Position numbers and translations under genes: made by a program
DNA from: Bacillus smithii
GTDB lineage: Bacteria; Bacillota; Bacilli; Bacillales; DSM-4216
Direction: 5' to 3'
Length of the DNA stretch: 64,000 nt
Assembly: GCF_001050115.1 (NCBI RefSeq)
Contig: NZ_CP012024.1
Span: 2,956,001-3,020,000 of the forward strand
Notes under the pieces: generated by a model
What the model saw: only the letters and a program-made list of their open reading frames with translations
Told to the model about the DNA's origin: nothing
The model's database searches: none
Shown here: positions 9,486 through 17,179 of the stretch, piece after piece
How the letters are laid out: each line of letters begins with the position of its first letter
Position numbering within the stretch: position 1 is the stretch's first letter

Positions 9486-10256
9486 ATGAAAACGGCAGTA
9501 GTGAAATGCGGCGGAAGTGTGGTGGACCATTTATCAGAAGATTTTTTTCAAAGCATGAAAGAAATGGAAAAAGACGGCTACCGCCTTGTATTCGTGCACG
9601 GCGGCGGTCCGGAAATCAGCGCCATGCTCGACCTGTTCAAGATCAAATCTGAATTTAAAAACGGTTTAAGAATAACCGACGAAAAAGTGCTGGAAACAGC
9701 CGAGCTGGTGCTTTCAGGCAAGACCAATCGAAAATTGGTCCACCTGCTGCAGCAGCACGGTTTCCAAGCGATCGGTTTAAATTCAAGCGACGCTTTCTTG
9801 CTTGAAGCGGATTATATCAATCGTGAAGAATACGGACTAGTTGGAGATGTAACAAACGTCAAGGCCGATTTTCTGTCCAGCCTCACCGAACAAGGACTTT
9901 TGCCTGTTTTAACGCCGATTGCTTCCGGTCCGGATGGCCGGATTTTAAATGTCAATGCCGATCATGCGGCTTGTGCGGTGGCTGCGGCTCTCAACGCGGA
10001 CCATTTTTTAATGGTGACGGACGTCGATGGGGTCTACCAAAACGGCCGATTGATCGACCGTTTGACAGAAGAAAAAGCCCATCAACTTATGGAAAGCGGA
10101 GTCATTACAGGAGGAATGATTCCAAAAGTCCAATCGGCATTAAAAGCGGCTTCCCAAAATACGGGCCATGTGCATATTGTATCAGGGAAAAAGCGTTTTT
10201 ATAAAAGCGGCCATTGGCATGGAACACAATTTGCAAAAGAGAAGGTGACAATATGA
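9486..10256 (+). CDS. argB: acetylglutamate kinase
   Basis: 256 residues, amino-acid-kinase fold. It phosphorylates N-acetylglutamate, the second step of arginine synthesis. The N-terminal KCGGS (residues 7-11) and VHGGGPEIS bind phosphate and substrate, and GGMIPKVQSAL near the C-terminus contains the catalytic lysine. It lacks the long N-terminal helix of arginine-inhibited hexameric forms, consistent with the short B. subtilis type in which feedback may act elsewhere. Its stop codon overlaps the argD start (ATGA at 10253-10256). Confidence 0.96.
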   Translation: MKTAVVKCGGSVVDHLSEDFFQSMKEMEKDGYRLVFVHGGGPEISAMLDLFKIKSEFKNGLRITDEKVLETAELVLSGKTNRKLVHLLQQHGFQAIGLNSSDAFLLEADYINREEYGLVGDVTNVKADFLSSLTEQGLLPVLTPIASGPDGRILNVNADHAACAVAAALNADHFLMVTDVDGVYQNGRLIDRLTEEKAHQLMESGVITGGMIPKVQSALKAASQNTGHVHIVSGKKRFYKSGHWHGTQFAKEKVTI

Positions 10257-11392
10257 GTTACTTATTTCCCACATACGCTCGCTGGGAAGTGCAGCCCGTA
10301 AAAGCGAAAGGATCGCGGCTGACAGATCAAAACGGCGATGAGTATCTCGATTTTACAGCCGGTATCGGAGTGACCAATCTCGGACATGTACCATCCACTG
10401 TTAAAGAAGAGGTAATCGACCAGCTCAACCTGTTTTGGCACACTTCCAATCTGTTTCAAAGCAAACTTCAAGAAGAAACCGCCAAGCTTTTAGCGGAAGC
10501 ATCCGGTCTTGATCTTGTATTCTTTTGCAACAGCGGAGCGGAAGCAAACGAAGCGGCGATCAAATTAGCCAGAAAGGCAACCGGCCGCTCGAAAATCATC
10601 ACGTTCTTACATTCGTTTCACGGACGGACTTTTGCCGGAATGGCCGCAACCGGACAGGAAAAAGTCAAAATCGGCTTTGGCCCGATGCTGGAAACATTTG
10701 AATACGTTCCTTTCAACGATATCGAAGCTTTAAAAGCAGCGCTTGATGAAAACACGGCGGCGGTGATGACCGAAATTATCCAAGGAGAAGGAGGCATAAA
10801 TCCGGCCACGCCGGAATTTTTACAGTCATTGGAAACGTTATGCCATGAAAACGGTTCTCTCCTCATCATCGATGAAATCCAAACCGGCATCGGCCGGACA
10901 GGCAAACCGTTTGCCTTCCAACATTATGGCCTGCATCCCGACATTGTCTCGGTCGCAAAAGGAATCGCCAGCGGACTGCCTTTAGGTGCCATCATCGGCA
11001 AAAAAGAACTAGGCCAAGCCTTTTCTCCGGGCTCTCACGGTTCCACTTTTGGGGGCAATCCGGTTTCTGTCCGAGCCGCAAAAGCCACATTGGAAATCAT
11101 TTTCCAAAACGATTTTCTGAATGAAGTAGAGAGAAAAGGAGCTTATTTCCAAAACTTGTTGAAAACGAAATTATCCGATGCAAAAGTAGTTAAATCTATT
11201 AGAGGAAAAGGGTTAATGATCGGTATAGAGCTTACAGATAATGCAGAACCTTTCCTCGTTCAAGCAAGAAAAGAAAAACTGCTGATTTTAACAGCCGGAT
11301 CTCATGTCCTCCGCCTCCTTCCTCCATTAACGGTCTCAGATTCAGAAATCGAAAAAGCCGTCAACATCTTGTCAAAAGTTCTGGGATCGTAA
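10253..11392 (+). CDS. argD: acetylornithine aminotransferase
   Basis: 379 residues, class III PLP-dependent aminotransferase converting N-acetylglutamate semialdehyde to N-acetylornithine. NSGAEANEAAIK (residues 93-104) and the PLP-binding lysine K236 in SVAKGIASG are present. The start was set at the ATG overlapping the argB stop, where GAAGGTGA gives a ribosome site, rather than 39 bases upstream inside argB. In B. subtilis the operon continues with carAB and argF; here it ends at a terminator just behind argD, so the later steps must be encoded elsewhere. Confidence 0.95.
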   Translation: MSYLFPTYARWEVQPVKAKGSRLTDQNGDEYLDFTAGIGVTNLGHVPSTVKEEVIDQLNLFWHTSNLFQSKLQEETAKLLAEASGLDLVFFCNSGAEANEAAIKLARKATGRSKIITFLHSFHGRTFAGMAATGQEKVKIGFGPMLETFEYVPFNDIEALKAALDENTAAVMTEIIQGEGGINPATPEFLQSLETLCHENGSLLIIDEIQTGIGRTGKPFAFQHYGLHPDIVSVAKGIASGLPLGAIIGKKELGQAFSPGSHGSTFGGNPVSVRAAKATLEIIFQNDFLNEVERKGAYFQNLLKTKLSDAKVVKSIRGKGLMIGIELTDNAEPFLVQARKEKLLILTAGSHVLRLLPPLTVSDSEIEKAVNILSKVLGS

Positions 11393-11410
11393 ATGAATAT
11401 TCCACATCAT

Positions 11411-11456
11411 TCTCCCCTTGTCTCTTTGAAAATGACAGGGGGATTTCTTTTTTTGC
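11411..11456 (+). terminator. terminator of argCJBD
   Basis: TCCCCTTGTC pairs with GACAGGGGGA (one G-U pair) around an 11-base loop. This is followed by TTTCTTTTTTTG. Confidence 0.85.
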
Positions 11457-11514
11457 ACTTCTTCACTCAGGTTCTCTTCTTTCTTTATCACTATCGATAA
11501 AGAGCTCTGCCCTC

Positions 11515-11543
11515 TTGACAATTCTTTGCGCAAAGTTTATCAT
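11515..11543 (+). promoter_or_regulatory. promoter of nrdAB
   Basis: Perfect TTGACA at 11515-11520 and TATCAT at 11538-11543, spacing 17 bp. The spacer contains a perfect 12-bp palindrome, CTTTGCGCAAAG (11524-11535), whose meaning is unknown. Confidence 0.8.
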
Positions 11544-11589
11544 CACAATATATAGATCGACAACTCCATACAATTTCAATATATTGTTT
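11543..11589 (+). promoter_or_regulatory. tandem NrdR boxes
   Basis: Two sites resemble the NrdR consensus ACACWATATATWGTGT: TCACAATATATAGATC at 11543-11558 and TTTCAATATATTGTTT at 11574-11589. Their starts are exactly 31 bp apart, about three helical turns, the usual arrangement for NrdR repressor boxes in front of ribonucleotide reductase genes. The first overlaps the end of the -10 element. Confidence 0.85.
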
Positions 11590-11596
11590 CGCTGCA

Positions 11597-11761
11597 AGCG
11601 ATGGTGTCGTTGGACTTAAAAGGGAATCCGGTGAAATTCCGGAGCTGTCCCCGCAACTGTAAGTGAGACGAACGGGAATACCACTGTATCAGTTTGCTGT
11701 TCGGTGCTGATATGGGAAGGTCCCTAGTAGGATGACCACAAGCCAGGAGACCTGCCATCCT
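11597..11761 (+). ncRNA. cobalamin (B12) riboswitch aptamer
   Basis: The leader contains the hallmark core of cobalamin riboswitches: GGGAATCCGGTG, then GAGCTGTCCCCGCAACTGTA, and the B12 box AAGCCAGGAGACCTGCC near 11740-11756. GATGG (11600-11604) and CCATC (11755-11759) close the outer helix. It lies in the leader of nrdA. In this family, binding of adenosylcobalamin normally turns the downstream genes off. Confidence 0.95.
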
Positions 11762-11797
11762 TGTCAAGTTTCAATTCTCCGGGGATTTGGGAAGATG

Positions 11798-11897
11798 AAA
11801 CGATAGTGAAAAAAGGTTGCCTCTGCCTTTTTTGTCTATCGTTTGATCCGCTCATATTTCCGGGCGGATTTTTTTGTTCTTTCAAACGATAAGGAGG
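11798..11897 (+). terminator. riboswitch expression platform: alternative hairpins and terminator
   Basis: AAACGATAG (11798-11806) can pair with CTATCGTTT (11836-11844) around an inner AAAAAAGG/CCTTTTTT stem. ATCGTTTGA (11838-11846) is also the perfect complement of TCAAACGAT (11882-11890), which touches the ribosome site GGAGG at 11893-11897. An independent terminator hairpin (ATCCGCTC/GGGCGGAT, 11846-11869, then TTTTTTTG) lies between them. The three segments are mutually exclusive partners, which suits a switch; the exact assignment of on and off states is inferred. Confidence 0.7.
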
Positions 11898-11905
11898 ACC
11901 AAACC

Positions 11906-14149
11906 ATGATCTCAACCAATTCAAAAGAACAAGTTTTTCAGCTTTTATTTGAAAAACTATCTCACCAATATCCACAGCTTGATTTTTCGATATTATCCTT
12001 AAAAGCCAAACAGATGGCGGAGCAAAAACCTTGGCTTTCGACCAAAGCGTTAACCGAGGAATTGATTTTGGAATGTCTCGGTTTTATTTCTGTAGAAGAA
12101 CCTGAATGGACGTTTGTAGCCGCCAAGCTGTTCGCCGGTCTATTGTATACAGAAGCGGCTGCCAACAGAGGCTATGATCCGGGCGAGACAGGCTACGGGC
12201 CTTTTTATCCGTTGATTCAACATTTGACGGAGATTGGAATTTACGACTCTGTTCTGCTTGAAACCTACAGCAAACAGGAAATAGAAGAGTTGGAATCTAT
12301 TATTGATCCGAAAAAAGACGAGCTATTTACATACATCGGGCTGCGTACATTAAATGACCGGTATTTAGCAAAAGATTATGAAAAACGAACGATGGAATTG
12401 CCGCAAGAACGTTGGATGATCATCGCCATGACGTTGATGCAAAAGGAACCGAAAGAAAAACGTCTAACGCTTGTGAAAGAAGCCTACTGGGCATTAAGCA
12501 ATCTCTATATGACCGTAGCCACTCCGACTTTGGCCAACGCCGGCAAAAAATACGGTCAATTATCCAGCTGCTTTATCGATACAGTAGACGACAGCCTGCA
12601 AGGAATTTACGACAGCAACACCGATGCGGCCAATCTATCGAAACATGGCGGCGGAATCGGTCTGTATCTTGGAAAAATCCGCAGCCGCGGCAGCGCCATT
12701 CGCGGCCATCAAGGCGCTTCATCAGGAGTTATTCCATGGATGAAACAATTGAACAATACCGCTGTCAGCGTCGATCAGCTCGGACAACGCAAAGGAGCGA
12801 TTGCCGTCTATCTGGACGTTTGGCATAAAGATATTTTTGCATTTCTAGACGCGAAGCTGAATAACGGCGACGAACGGTTCCGTACCCATGATATCTTCAC
12901 GGGCGTGTGCATACCCGATCTCTTTATGGAAGCCGTCGAAAACCGGGATGATTGGTATTTGTTTGATCCTCATGAGGTCAGAACCGTCATGGGCTTCTCA
13001 TTGGAAGATTATTATGACGAAGAAAAAGGCCGGGGAAGCTTCCGTGAAAAATATCAAGAATGTGTCAACCATCCACAGCTTTCCAAAGAAAAAGTGCCTG
13101 CGATTGAAATTATGAAATCCATTATGAGAAGCCAGCTCGAAACGGGAACGCCGTTTATGTTCTACCGTGATGAGGCCAATCGCATGAATCCGAACAAGCA
13201 TAAAGGAATGATCTACGCCACAAATTTGTGCACCGAGATTGCCCAAAATATGAGCCCGACCGTCATGACCCAACAATATATCCAAGACGGCCGCATTCAC
13301 GTGGAGAAAGTTCCGGGAGATTTTGTCGTTTGTAATTTGTCGTCCATCCATTTAGCAAGGGCCGTTCAAGATGGATGCTTGGAACGTCTCATCCGGATTC
13401 AAGTCCGAATGCTCGACAATGTGATCGACATTAACCATCTTCCTGTTTTGCAGGCTCAAATCACGAATCAAAAATATCGAGCCGTCGGATTAGGCACGTT
13501 CGGCTGGCATCATTTGCTCGCTTTGAAACATATCCGCTGGGAAAGTTATGAAGCCGTTCAATATGCGGATGAATTATATGAAACTATCGCTTACTATGCC
13601 ATTCAAGCCAGCATGGAATTAGCGAAAGAAAAAGGTTCCTATCCTTACTTTGAAGGCTCCGATTGGGAAAGCGGACGCTATTTTGAAGTACGCGGCTATC
13701 TGAAAGATGAAAAATGGAAACAGCTGGCCCGCAGCATTCAAGAATACGGAATTCGAAACGGCTATTTAATGGCGATCGCTCCGAATTCATCCACCTCCTT
13801 GATAGCCGGAAGCACACCGAGCATTGATCCGGTTTTCCAAAAATTTTATGCCGAAGAAAAGAAAGATTACAAGATACCGGTGACAGCGCCCGACTTGAAC
13901 GCCGACACGACATGGTATTATAAATCAGCCTATCTTCTCGACCAACATTGGAGCATCCGTCAAAACGCCGTTCGTCAGCGCCATATTGATCAATCGATTT
14001 CCTTTAACATGTACGTACAAAACACGATCAAAGCGAAACAGCTGCTGGATCTTCATTTGCAAGCATGGAAATCCGGACTGAAATCTACGTATTATTTGCG
14101 GTCCACTTCGTCGGAAATCATGGAAGAATGCGAATCGTGCTCAAGCTGA
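11906..14149 (+). CDS. nrdA: class I ribonucleoside-diphosphate reductase, alpha subunit
   Basis: 747 residues, the catalytic subunit that reduces ribonucleoside diphosphates to deoxyribonucleotides. Redox cysteines are visible in QLSSCFID and FVVCNLSS. The thiyl-radical cysteine and helper residues are in NLCTEIA, and a C-terminal CESCSS tail supplies the shuttle dithiol. The N-terminus aligns with the second half of an ATP-cone but lacks its VTKRDG-like nucleotide-binding strand, so dATP feedback through the cone is doubtful. AAGGAGG lies just upstream of the ATG at 11906, which decides the start. nrdB follows directly. Expression is probably controlled by NrdR and by the B12 riboswitch in the leader. 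B. subtilis uses nrdEF with nrdI instead; no nrdI is seen here. Confidence 0.93.
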   Translation: MISTNSKEQVFQLLFEKLSHQYPQLDFSILSLKAKQMAEQKPWLSTKALTEELILECLGFISVEEPEWTFVAAKLFAGLLYTEAAANRGYDPGETGYGPFYPLIQHLTEIGIYDSVLLETYSKQEIEELESIIDPKKDELFTYIGLRTLNDRYLAKDYEKRTMELPQERWMIIAMTLMQKEPKEKRLTLVKEAYWALSNLYMTVATPTLANAGKKYGQLSSCFIDTVDDSLQGIYDSNTDAANLSKHGGGIGLYLGKIRSRGSAIRGHQGASSGVIPWMKQLNNTAVSVDQLGQRKGAIAVYLDVWHKDIFAFLDAKLNNGDERFRTHDIFTGVCIPDLFMEAVENRDDWYLFDPHEVRTVMGFSLEDYYDEEKGRGSFREKYQECVNHPQLSKEKVPAIEIMKSIMRSQLETGTPFMFYRDEANRMNPNKHKGMIYATNLCTEIAQNMSPTVMTQQYIQDGRIHVEKVPGDFVVCNLSSIHLARAVQDGCLERLIRIQVRMLDNVIDINHLPVLQAQITNQKYRAVGLGTFGWHHLLALKHIRWESYEAVQYADELYETIAYYAIQASMELAKEKGSYPYFEGSDWESGRYFEVRGYLKDEKWKQLARSIQEYGIRNGYLMAIAPNSSTSLIAGSTPSIDPVFQKFYAEEKKDYKIPVTAPDLNADTTWYYKSAYLLDQHWSIRQNAVRQRHIDQSISFNMYVQNTIKAKQLLDLHLQAWKSGLKSTYYLRSTSSEIMEECESCSS

Positions 14150-14176
14150 CATTGGATATTCAAGGAGGATATGAAA

Positions 14177-15223
14177 ATGGAACGATTAAAAAAGAGAGAA
14201 CTAATCAATCGCGAAGCTCCCAACCGTTCGACGAAAATTGTCAACGGTGAAAGCTCCAATATTTTAAACTGGGATGATGTCCGCTTTTCTTGGGCTTATC
14301 CGAAGTATAAAAGAATGCTGGCTAATTTTTGGACGCCATTTGAAATCAATATGTCCCAAGACATTAAACAATTTCCTGAGCTGCCTCCTGCTGAACAGGA
14401 CAGCTTTTTGAAAATCATCGGCCTTCTTGCTTTGCTTGACAGCATCCAAACCGACTATGCCGGAAAAGTGGCCGATTACTTGACCGATTCCAGCTTAAAC
14501 GCGCTGATGATTATATTGGCTCAGCAGGAAGTGATTCATAATCATTCTTATTCTTATATATTATCCAGCCTCGTTCCGAAACAAAAACAAGATGAAGTTT
14601 TTGAGTTTTGGCGGACCGAGCCTACTTTGCAACGAAGAAATGAGTTTGTCACCGATGGGTATAAACATTTCGTGGAACAGCCGACTGTGGAGCACTTATT
14701 GAAATCCTGCGTGTTTGACGTCATTTTGGAAGGACTGTTCTTTTATTCAGGGTTCGCTTTCTTTTACCATCTTGCTCGCCATCAAAAAATGGTCGCGACA
14801 AGCACGATGATTAATTACATTAACCGGGACGAACAAATTCATGTCGATTTGTTTGTGAAAATCTTTAAAGAAGTATTAAAAGAATACCCGGAATATGATA
14901 ATGAAGAAATGGAACACTTTGTGAAAGAAACTTTTAAACAAGCGGCAGAACTCGAGATTGATTGGGCAAGAGAAGTGATTGGCAATAAAATAAATGGCAT
15001 TTTCATTGAGGATGTAGAAGCCTATGTCAAGTTTTATTCCAACTTCCGCGTCAAACAGCTTGGATACCCAGATTCAAAACCGTTTCCTGGCTATCAAACC
15101 AACCCGCTTCCGTGGATTAAAGCGTATGAAGAAGTAGACTTAGGAAAATCGGATTTCTTTGAACAAAAGTCGCGTCAATATACAAAAGTCAATGTAATTG
15201 ACAACGGATTCGATGAATTATAA
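14177..15223 (+). CDS. nrdB: class I ribonucleoside-diphosphate reductase, beta subunit
   Basis: 348 residues, the ferritin-like radical-generating subunit. All expected metal ligands can be read: D88 (LLDSIQ), E118 and H121 (QEVIHNHSY), E185 (ILEGLFF), and E219 and H222 (RDEQIH). Y125 is at the position of the stable tyrosyl radical, so a conventional Fe- or Mn-tyrosyl enzyme is expected rather than a class Ic form. Two ATGs are possible; the second (14177) is 8 bases behind GGAGG while the first is only 2 bases away, so the second was chosen. It lies 27 bp behind nrdA. Its natural terminator appears to have been separated from it by the intron downstream. Confidence 0.93.
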   Translation: MERLKKRELINREAPNRSTKIVNGESSNILNWDDVRFSWAYPKYKRMLANFWTPFEINMSQDIKQFPELPPAEQDSFLKIIGLLALLDSIQTDYAGKVADYLTDSSLNALMIILAQQEVIHNHSYSYILSSLVPKQKQDEVFEFWRTEPTLQRRNEFVTDGYKHFVEQPTVEHLLKSCVFDVILEGLFFYSGFAFFYHLARHQKMVATSTMINYINRDEQIHVDLFVKIFKEVLKEYPEYDNEEMEHFVKETFKQAAELEIDWAREVIGNKINGIFIEDVEAYVKFYSNFRVKQLGYPDSKPFPGYQTNPLPWIKAYEEVDLGKSDFFEQKSRQYTKVNVIDNGFDEL

Positions 15224-15237
15224 ACCCCTCAAGCTTA

Positions 15238-17123
15238 ATCGAGTAGGAGGGGGTGATTAACCCCCGTCCTCTCACACCACCGTACGTACGGTTCCGTATA
15301 CGGCGGTTCAATCAAGATAAATGACGCAAGAATTCATAACGTTTCTGTAGACTTTTAAGCCCTTGGTTACTCCAATAGGAGTTTCCAAGGGTTCTGTGTA
15401 ATATGGGACTTTTTGAGATTCGCCAATAACCTTTACGACTGTTCCCCCATTCATAAGCTTTCCATTCAGGAACTCCTAGTTTTATGAGGTTGCGTATCCT
15501 GGTCTTTGAGGTTTTCCAGTTTTTCCATAAACACATCCGGAGTCTTCGTCGAATCCAGCCATCCAAATCTTCAAAGATACTCTTTGTGTCTGCTAATGCA
15601 AAATATCCACACCATCCAAGTAGATATTGGTTAAGTTTCTTAATCCGATATTCCATTGGGTATGGTATTTTTCTTGACGTGATTTCTCGCACCTTTTTCT
15701 TCATTCGTTTTAGACTTTGCTTGGCAATCCGAACTTTTGGCTCTTTTGAAGGTGTAAAACTAAATCCTAGAAACTTTCGTTTCCATGGTCGGTCAACCGC
15801 AGATTTCTTCTCGTTGACTTTTAGACGAAGTTTTCCCTCAATAAATCGTTTGACACTAGCCATGGTTCTTTCACCAGCCCGTTTTGACTTCACGTAAATA
15901 TTACAGTCATCGGCATAACGAACAAATTTATGCCCTCTTTTCTCTAATTCTTTGTCTAGTTCATCTAGTACAATATTCGAAAGTAAAGGGCTTAGGGGGC
16001 CACCTTGCGGCGTCCCTTCTTCTGTCCTAGATATCACACCATTAATCATGATACCAGCTTGTAGATATTTGCGGATTAGCTTCAATAGTGGCTTTTCTTT
16101 AATAGTCTTGGCTAATGTACTCATCAGCCTGTCATGATTCACTCGATCGAAGAACTTTTCTAAATCCATGTCTACTACCCATCTATAACCATCTCTGATA
16201 TAGCCTTTTGCTTTCCTAACTGCGTCATGAGCACTTCGATTTGAACGAAACCCATAACTATGTTCGGAGAACATAGGGTCATATATCCTCGATAATACTT
16301 GGGCAATTGCTTGTTGAATCAAACGGTCTGTTACGGTTGGAATACCTAGTAACCGAACACCGCCATCAGGTTTCGGGATTTCGACTCTTCGAACAGGCAT
16401 TGGTTCATAGGTACCCTTGAGAATTGCCTCTTTAATGGATATCCAGTTTTCGACTATGTGCTGACGGAGGTTTTGTACGGGCATCATATCTACTCCATGG
16501 CTACCTTTGTTCTTTTCTACTCTTTGTAAAGCTAAAAGCATATTCTCCCGTGACAGGATTTGATTCAAAAGCATTGTTATTCTTCCTTCCGTGAATAGCT
16601 GTTCTCTTTATGCCAGTGGTCACTCCACCCTCCAAGAGGTCTCCCACGGGATTCACCGCTTCCTCCCTCAAGTGAGGTACTACGTTTTCTGTGTTCATCA
16701 TGACTCACTGAATACCAAGGGCTATTCTCTCTTAATTGTTCGGTCCTTCTTAGTTGTTCTAGACCAACTAATACTATGACCTCTGCTGACTTCTGACGGT
16801 TCAGCTACTTATCACTAAGTAGGTTATGAAGAGTACTTCACATATCCGCCAGACCTCCCCGGGTAAGTACATGCACTTTCACACCATCTATCCGCCTCAT
16901 TTACTCGATATGACCTTCGACAGAAAGAGCTTTGTTTTGTTATGCAAACTCACTCAATCATACCTAGCCTTATATGAGGTTCGTGTTCCTCGGACCGGTG
17001 TTTTGCCTCCAGCTTCCTTCAGATTCCGCGTCACCACGGACACCCTTGCGTTAAGCTAACTGCTACTTCTGCCTTCGCAGCTCGGGACTTTCACCCTATA
17101 GATTACACCCATGCCGGGCGCAC
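15238..17123 (-). mobile_element. group II intron (IIC-like), complete
   Basis: On the minus strand the element starts at 17123 with GTGCGCCCGGCATGGGTG, typical of bacterial group II introns, and ends at 15238 with CCTACTCGAT. That gives 1886 bp. Domain V is a hairpin at 15277-15306 with CCGCCGTA paired to TACGGTGG. Domain VI is at about 15246-15269 (GGACGGGGGTTAATCACCCCC). The 5' ribozyme domains occupy about 16575-17123 and the maturase ORF lies in domain IV. The insertion point is directly behind the T-tract side of a terminator hairpin, the known target preference of class IIC introns. No truncation was seen, so it may be active. Confidence 0.9.
15312..16574 (-). CDS. ltrA: group II intron reverse transcriptase/maturase
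   Basis: 420 residues, the same length as and clearly similar to the Geobacillus stearothermophilus GsI-IIC reverse transcriptase. Fingers and palm motifs run in order: PVRRVEIPKPDGG, LGIPTVTDRLIQQAI, VVDMDLEKFFDRVNHD, GTPQGGPLSPLL, and the catalytic RYADDCN (YADD at 220-223). The maturase X domain (GWIRRRLR, KRKFLGFSF nearby) follows. There is no HNH endonuclease domain at the C-terminus, as expected for class C. It splices the intron RNA and copies it into DNA at new sites. It is encoded wholly inside the intron. Confidence 0.95.
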   Translation of the reverse strand: MLLNQILSRENMLLALQRVEKNKGSHGVDMMPVQNLRQHIVENWISIKEAILKGTYEPMPVRRVEIPKPDGGVRLLGIPTVTDRLIQQAIAQVLSRIYDPMFSEHSYGFRSNRSAHDAVRKAKGYIRDGYRWVVDMDLEKFFDRVNHDRLMSTLAKTIKEKPLLKLIRKYLQAGIMINGVISRTEEGTPQGGPLSPLLSNIVLDELDKELEKRGHKFVRYADDCNIYVKSKRAGERTMASVKRFIEGKLRLKVNEKKSAVDRPWKRKFLGFSFTPSKEPKVRIAKQSLKRMKKKVREITSRKIPYPMEYRIKKLNQYLLGWCGYFALADTKSIFEDLDGWIRRRLRMCLWKNWKTSKTRIRNLIKLGVPEWKAYEWGNSRKGYWRISKSPILHRTLGNSYWSNQGLKSLQKRYEFLRHLS

Positions 17124-17124
17124 A

Positions 17125-17167
17125 CAAAAAAGGAGGCCGGCTCTTAAACGGAGCCGCCTCCTTTTTA
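17125..17167. terminator. bidirectional terminator of gatCAB (and formerly nrdAB)
   Basis: GGAGGCCGGCTC (17132-17143) pairs with GAGCCGCCTCC (17151-17161). It has an A-run before and a T-run after, so it works on both strands. It terminates gatB on the minus strand. Removing the intron would place it about 15 bp behind the nrdB stop. Confidence 0.85.
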
Positions 17168-17179
17168 TTATAAAGCATG

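Noticed and set aside
16501-16701. 66-codon open frame on the minus strand just upstream of the maturase
   Set aside because: It lies in the ribozyme domains of the group II intron and overlaps the maturase start; the sequence is explained by RNA structure and it has no recognisable domain.
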